Origin: Tamarix chinensis
Lineage: Eukaryota; Streptophyta; Magnoliopsida; Caryophyllales; Tamaricaceae
Length of the DNA stretch: 64,000 bases
NCBI GenBank assembly: GCA_030549775.1
Contig: CM060174.1
Span: forward strand, 55,032,444 to 55,096,443
Reading direction: 5' to 3'
In this document: positions 61,962 to 64,000 of the stretch, one piece after another
How the letters are laid out: each line of letters starts with the position of its first letter
Position numbering within the stretch: the stretch's first letter is position 1
The notes under the pieces: model-generated
What the model saw: the letters and a program-made list of their open reading frames with translations, nothing else
Databases searched by the model: none
What the model was told of the DNA's origin: nothing
Program-made: the position numbers and the translations under genes

Positions 61962-62250
61962 AGCACCCCGAGTTGGAGGTCACTTCAATGGACATGCTAT
62001 GCAAAGGCATTACCACTACAAATGTTGTAGAGTAGATCACCTAGGAGTAGATTGTGGAGGCAATAAGGTGACTTTTCATAGATGTGCTATGGTCAAACAC
62101 ATAGCCTATGAGTGCTAAATTAGAGGTGTTGGTGTTCAAAGAGATCATACTCAAGCTTTGAGCACCGGATCCTTTTAATAGCCTCAGTGCTAGATTCTGA
62201 GGGTTCCTCCATCACTTGCTAGTGTTACCACTCGAGCTAGTTAGCCTAAA
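61962..62250 (+). pseudogene. Gypsy gag, second part with two zinc knuckles (damaged)
   Basis: Continues gag after the inserted LTRs. Two CX2CX4HX4C knuckles can be traced: HYKCCRVDHLGVDC and FHRCAMVKHIAYEC. In each the first Cys has been lost (to His and to Phe), so neither would bind zinc normally. A TAA follows the second knuckle. Confidence 0.65.
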
Positions 62251-62364
62251 GGTCATAAGCCTTATTATTTTCACTAAGGTCAAGGATTAATTAGTGTAGT
62301 GGGATTTCCTTCAGGAGTATGCTTGAGTTTGATTAGCTAGGTAGAGGTTGAGCGCCAAGCCAGT

Positions 62365-62700
62365 GTGGTGATTGATATGTCTTATGTCTCTACCTTTCCA
62401 GCATGTGTATTTTTTGAATCTGGTGCATCACATTTTTTTTTGTCATCAGCATTCGTAGCTAAAGTTTCTTTATCTCCTTTTAGTAGTTTTTCCACTTCTA
62501 TTATGTTTCTTTTGAGATATAGGATTGCATACTCTAGGTTATATAAAGGGGTGGTCATGATAGTTGGGGGAGTAAAGTTTCCCATATATTTCATAGAGCT
62601 TAAATTGTATGACTTTGATGTAATTGTCAAAATGGACATGTTAGGGAAGTGCCGAGTGTTGATGGATTGTGCACAAGAACGTGTGGTTCTATGAGGACCA
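62365..62700 (+). pseudogene. Gypsy aspartic protease region (altered active site)
   Basis: A 109-residue open stretch contains FFESGASHFFLSSAFV and, toward its end, DVIVKMDMLGKCRVLMDC. The family has DSGASH and DVILGMDWL there. The protease normally cuts the Gag-Pol polyprotein; here the catalytic Asp is Glu. The frame ends at a TGA (62692). Confidence 0.8.
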
Positions 62701-62839
62701 AAGGATATTAGGGTCTCATATCAAAAGTGTGAACCTATCCCCACTATAAAGGTTGTGCCAACAATCATGATAAGTATCTTTTTTCATAAGGGGTATCCAC
62801 TCTTCTTGTGCAATGTTTGAGATACTGAGGCATTTGAGA

Positions 62840-63620
62840 CACCATTAGAGAAAAATGTTGTGATTCACGATTATCCTAATGTGTTCCTAGATGAGATTTT
62901 AGGAATTCCACCTATTCGCATGGATGTATTTCTAGAGATTGAACCAATATCTAAAGGCCTATACCATATGACATATATTAGATATAAAAGAGCTTAATGC
63001 CTAGTTAGAGCAATTATTAGAAAAGGGTTACATCTAACCAAGTATATCACCATGAGAAGTGCTAGTCCTATTCATGAAGGAAAAGGATAGGGGTTTGAGA
63101 TTGTGCATCAATTATCAAGGATTAATTTGAGTTATAATAAAGAGTCGTTATCCGTTCCTAAGGATCGATGATCTCTTTGACCCACCTAAGAGAGTAAAGG
63201 TGTTTTCTAAAATTGATGTTCGATTAGGTTACCACCATTTGAGGATAGCAATGTAGAACATCCCCAAGACAGTATTTTGGATAAGATATGACCATTATGA
63301 GTTCACAATAATGCCTTTTAGACTCACTAATGTGCTAGCAACATTCATTTTTGTCGTGAACAAGATTTTTGACCGCTTGTGGATCAACTCGTTATGGTGT
63401 TCATTGACAACATCTTTATATACTCCAATGATTGAGAATAGTATGAACAACATCTAAGGTAGATCTTAGAATTACTAAGGTTATACTAGCTATATTCCAA
63501 GATTTCAAAATGTGAGTTTTGGCTAGATCAAATAGCTTTTCTTGGGCATGTAGTTTCAAAGGATGGAGTGCTAGTGGATCCTTCTAAGGTTTGACTAGTT
63601 TTTGAGTGGCTAATACCAAC
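62840..63620 (+). pseudogene. Gypsy reverse transcriptase (broken)
   Basis: Blocks in the family order: [84 protein letters not shown] and [20 protein letters not shown]. The second Asp of the FIDD active site is Asn, and stops and frameshifts are frequent, so the enzyme is dead. Confidence 0.85.
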
Positions 63621-63689
63621 TTCTATGAAGGAGGTGCATGATTTTTCTAGGATAGGTTCATTACTACAATATATATCTTGCTTGTCGAC

Positions 63690-64000
63690 TAATTTTGTGG
63701 ATAAGGCTATGTGATTTCAATGGGTCGAGAAGTGTGGTGAAGCTTTCAATGAGTTGAATAAATGTTTGACTAAAGCCCCAGTGCTCATGTTGCCAAGTGG
63801 AGCTGATGGTTTTGAAGTATATAATGAAATTTTGAATTATGGGTTAGGTTGCATGTTGTTAAAACATAGGAAAGTGGTAGGGTATGCTTCCTAAAAAATG
63901 AAGCAACATAAGTAGAACTACCTAACTCACAACTTAGATCTTGTTGCAGTAGTGTTCACCCTTAAAATCGGAAGGCATTACCTCTATGGGGTTCAGTGCA
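63690..64000 (+). pseudogene. Gypsy RT/RNase H start (window edge)
   Basis: FQWVEKCGEAFNELNKCLTK, APVLMLPSGADGFEVYNEIL, NYGLGCMLLKHRKVVGYAS, THNLDLVAVVFTLKIGRHYL. This is the connection and the start of RNase H of plant Gypsy elements. The first RNase H Asp (usually in YCDAS) is Glu here, and stops are present. The element continues beyond 64000. Confidence 0.8.

Larger units (their letters stand above)
49489..64000 (+). mobile_element. Ty3/Gypsy Tekay/Del-like element, 5' LTR to RNase H, runs off the right edge
   Basis: The 5' LTR is 49489-52174 (TGTAATACCCC...GGTGTTACC). It is followed by a tRNA-iMet primer-binding site, a repeated leader, gag (52560-53342 and 61962-62250), protease (62365-62700), RT (about 62860-63600) and the start of RNase H. 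An 8.6-kb reversed solo LTR with its own nested LTR splits gag at 53342. All coding parts carry stops and frameshifts, and catalytic residues have changed. It interrupts the LTR that starts at 45938. Confidence 0.85.

Noticed and set aside
62382..62639. 85-codon minus-strand frame
   Set aside because: Antisense of the Gypsy protease region.

Overview
This is plant nuclear DNA from an angiosperm with a repeat-rich genome; the species cannot be named from the sequence. The evidence is a spliced U-box/ARM E3 ligase gene of the PUB10/PUB11 type, long-LTR Ty3/Gypsy elements of Tekay/Del type, a plant L1-type LINE and small TIR elements. About 85-90% of the window is transposable element or its remains. 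Only one host gene is convincing.

Layout. 1-6077: reversed LTRs, including a near-complete solo LTR (1835-6077). 6078-7691 and 11171-11668: old unassigned sequence split by a forward solo LTR (7692-11170). 11669-17.8 kb: a forward LTR invaded by a reverse Gypsy element, of which the 3' LTR and integrase C-terminus remain, plus a 355-bp TIR element. 17.8-22.0 kb: a decayed 5'-truncated L1-type LINE. 22.0-24.0 kb: intergenic DNA with microsatellites. 24273-27675: the PUB11-like gene (4 exons, 651 codons predicted), followed by a tandem duplicate of its own 3' end. 28.0-29.0 kb: intergenic. 29.0-45.9 kb: nested forward LTRs, including solo LTRs with target duplications at 30495-35320 and 36573-42404; the latter contains an LTR of another family, which itself carries a Tourist-like MITE. 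45.9-64.0 kb: a nest five layers deep, ending in a Gypsy element with recognisable LTR, PBS, gag, protease, RT and RNase H start, all dead.

How the pieces relate. Most LTRs belong to one broad superfamily. They begin TGTAAYACCCC, end GGTGTTACA, are 2.7-4.8 kb long, have a pyrimidine-rich stretch before a TATA box about 0.8-1.0 kb in, and carry two conserved structured blocks near the 3' end. One block is an array of about 50-bp units, each able to fold a hairpin whose stem sequence changes from unit to unit while pairing is kept. The other is a three-hairpin module around TCAGTACGTAGCGTACTGA. These blocks, and a five-unit tandem repeat of the primer-binding region in the 49.5-kb element, are the most interesting unexplained structures. 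No CRISPR array, rRNA or tRNA gene was recognised. All coordinates were read by eye, and element ends without a stated target duplication are approximate.
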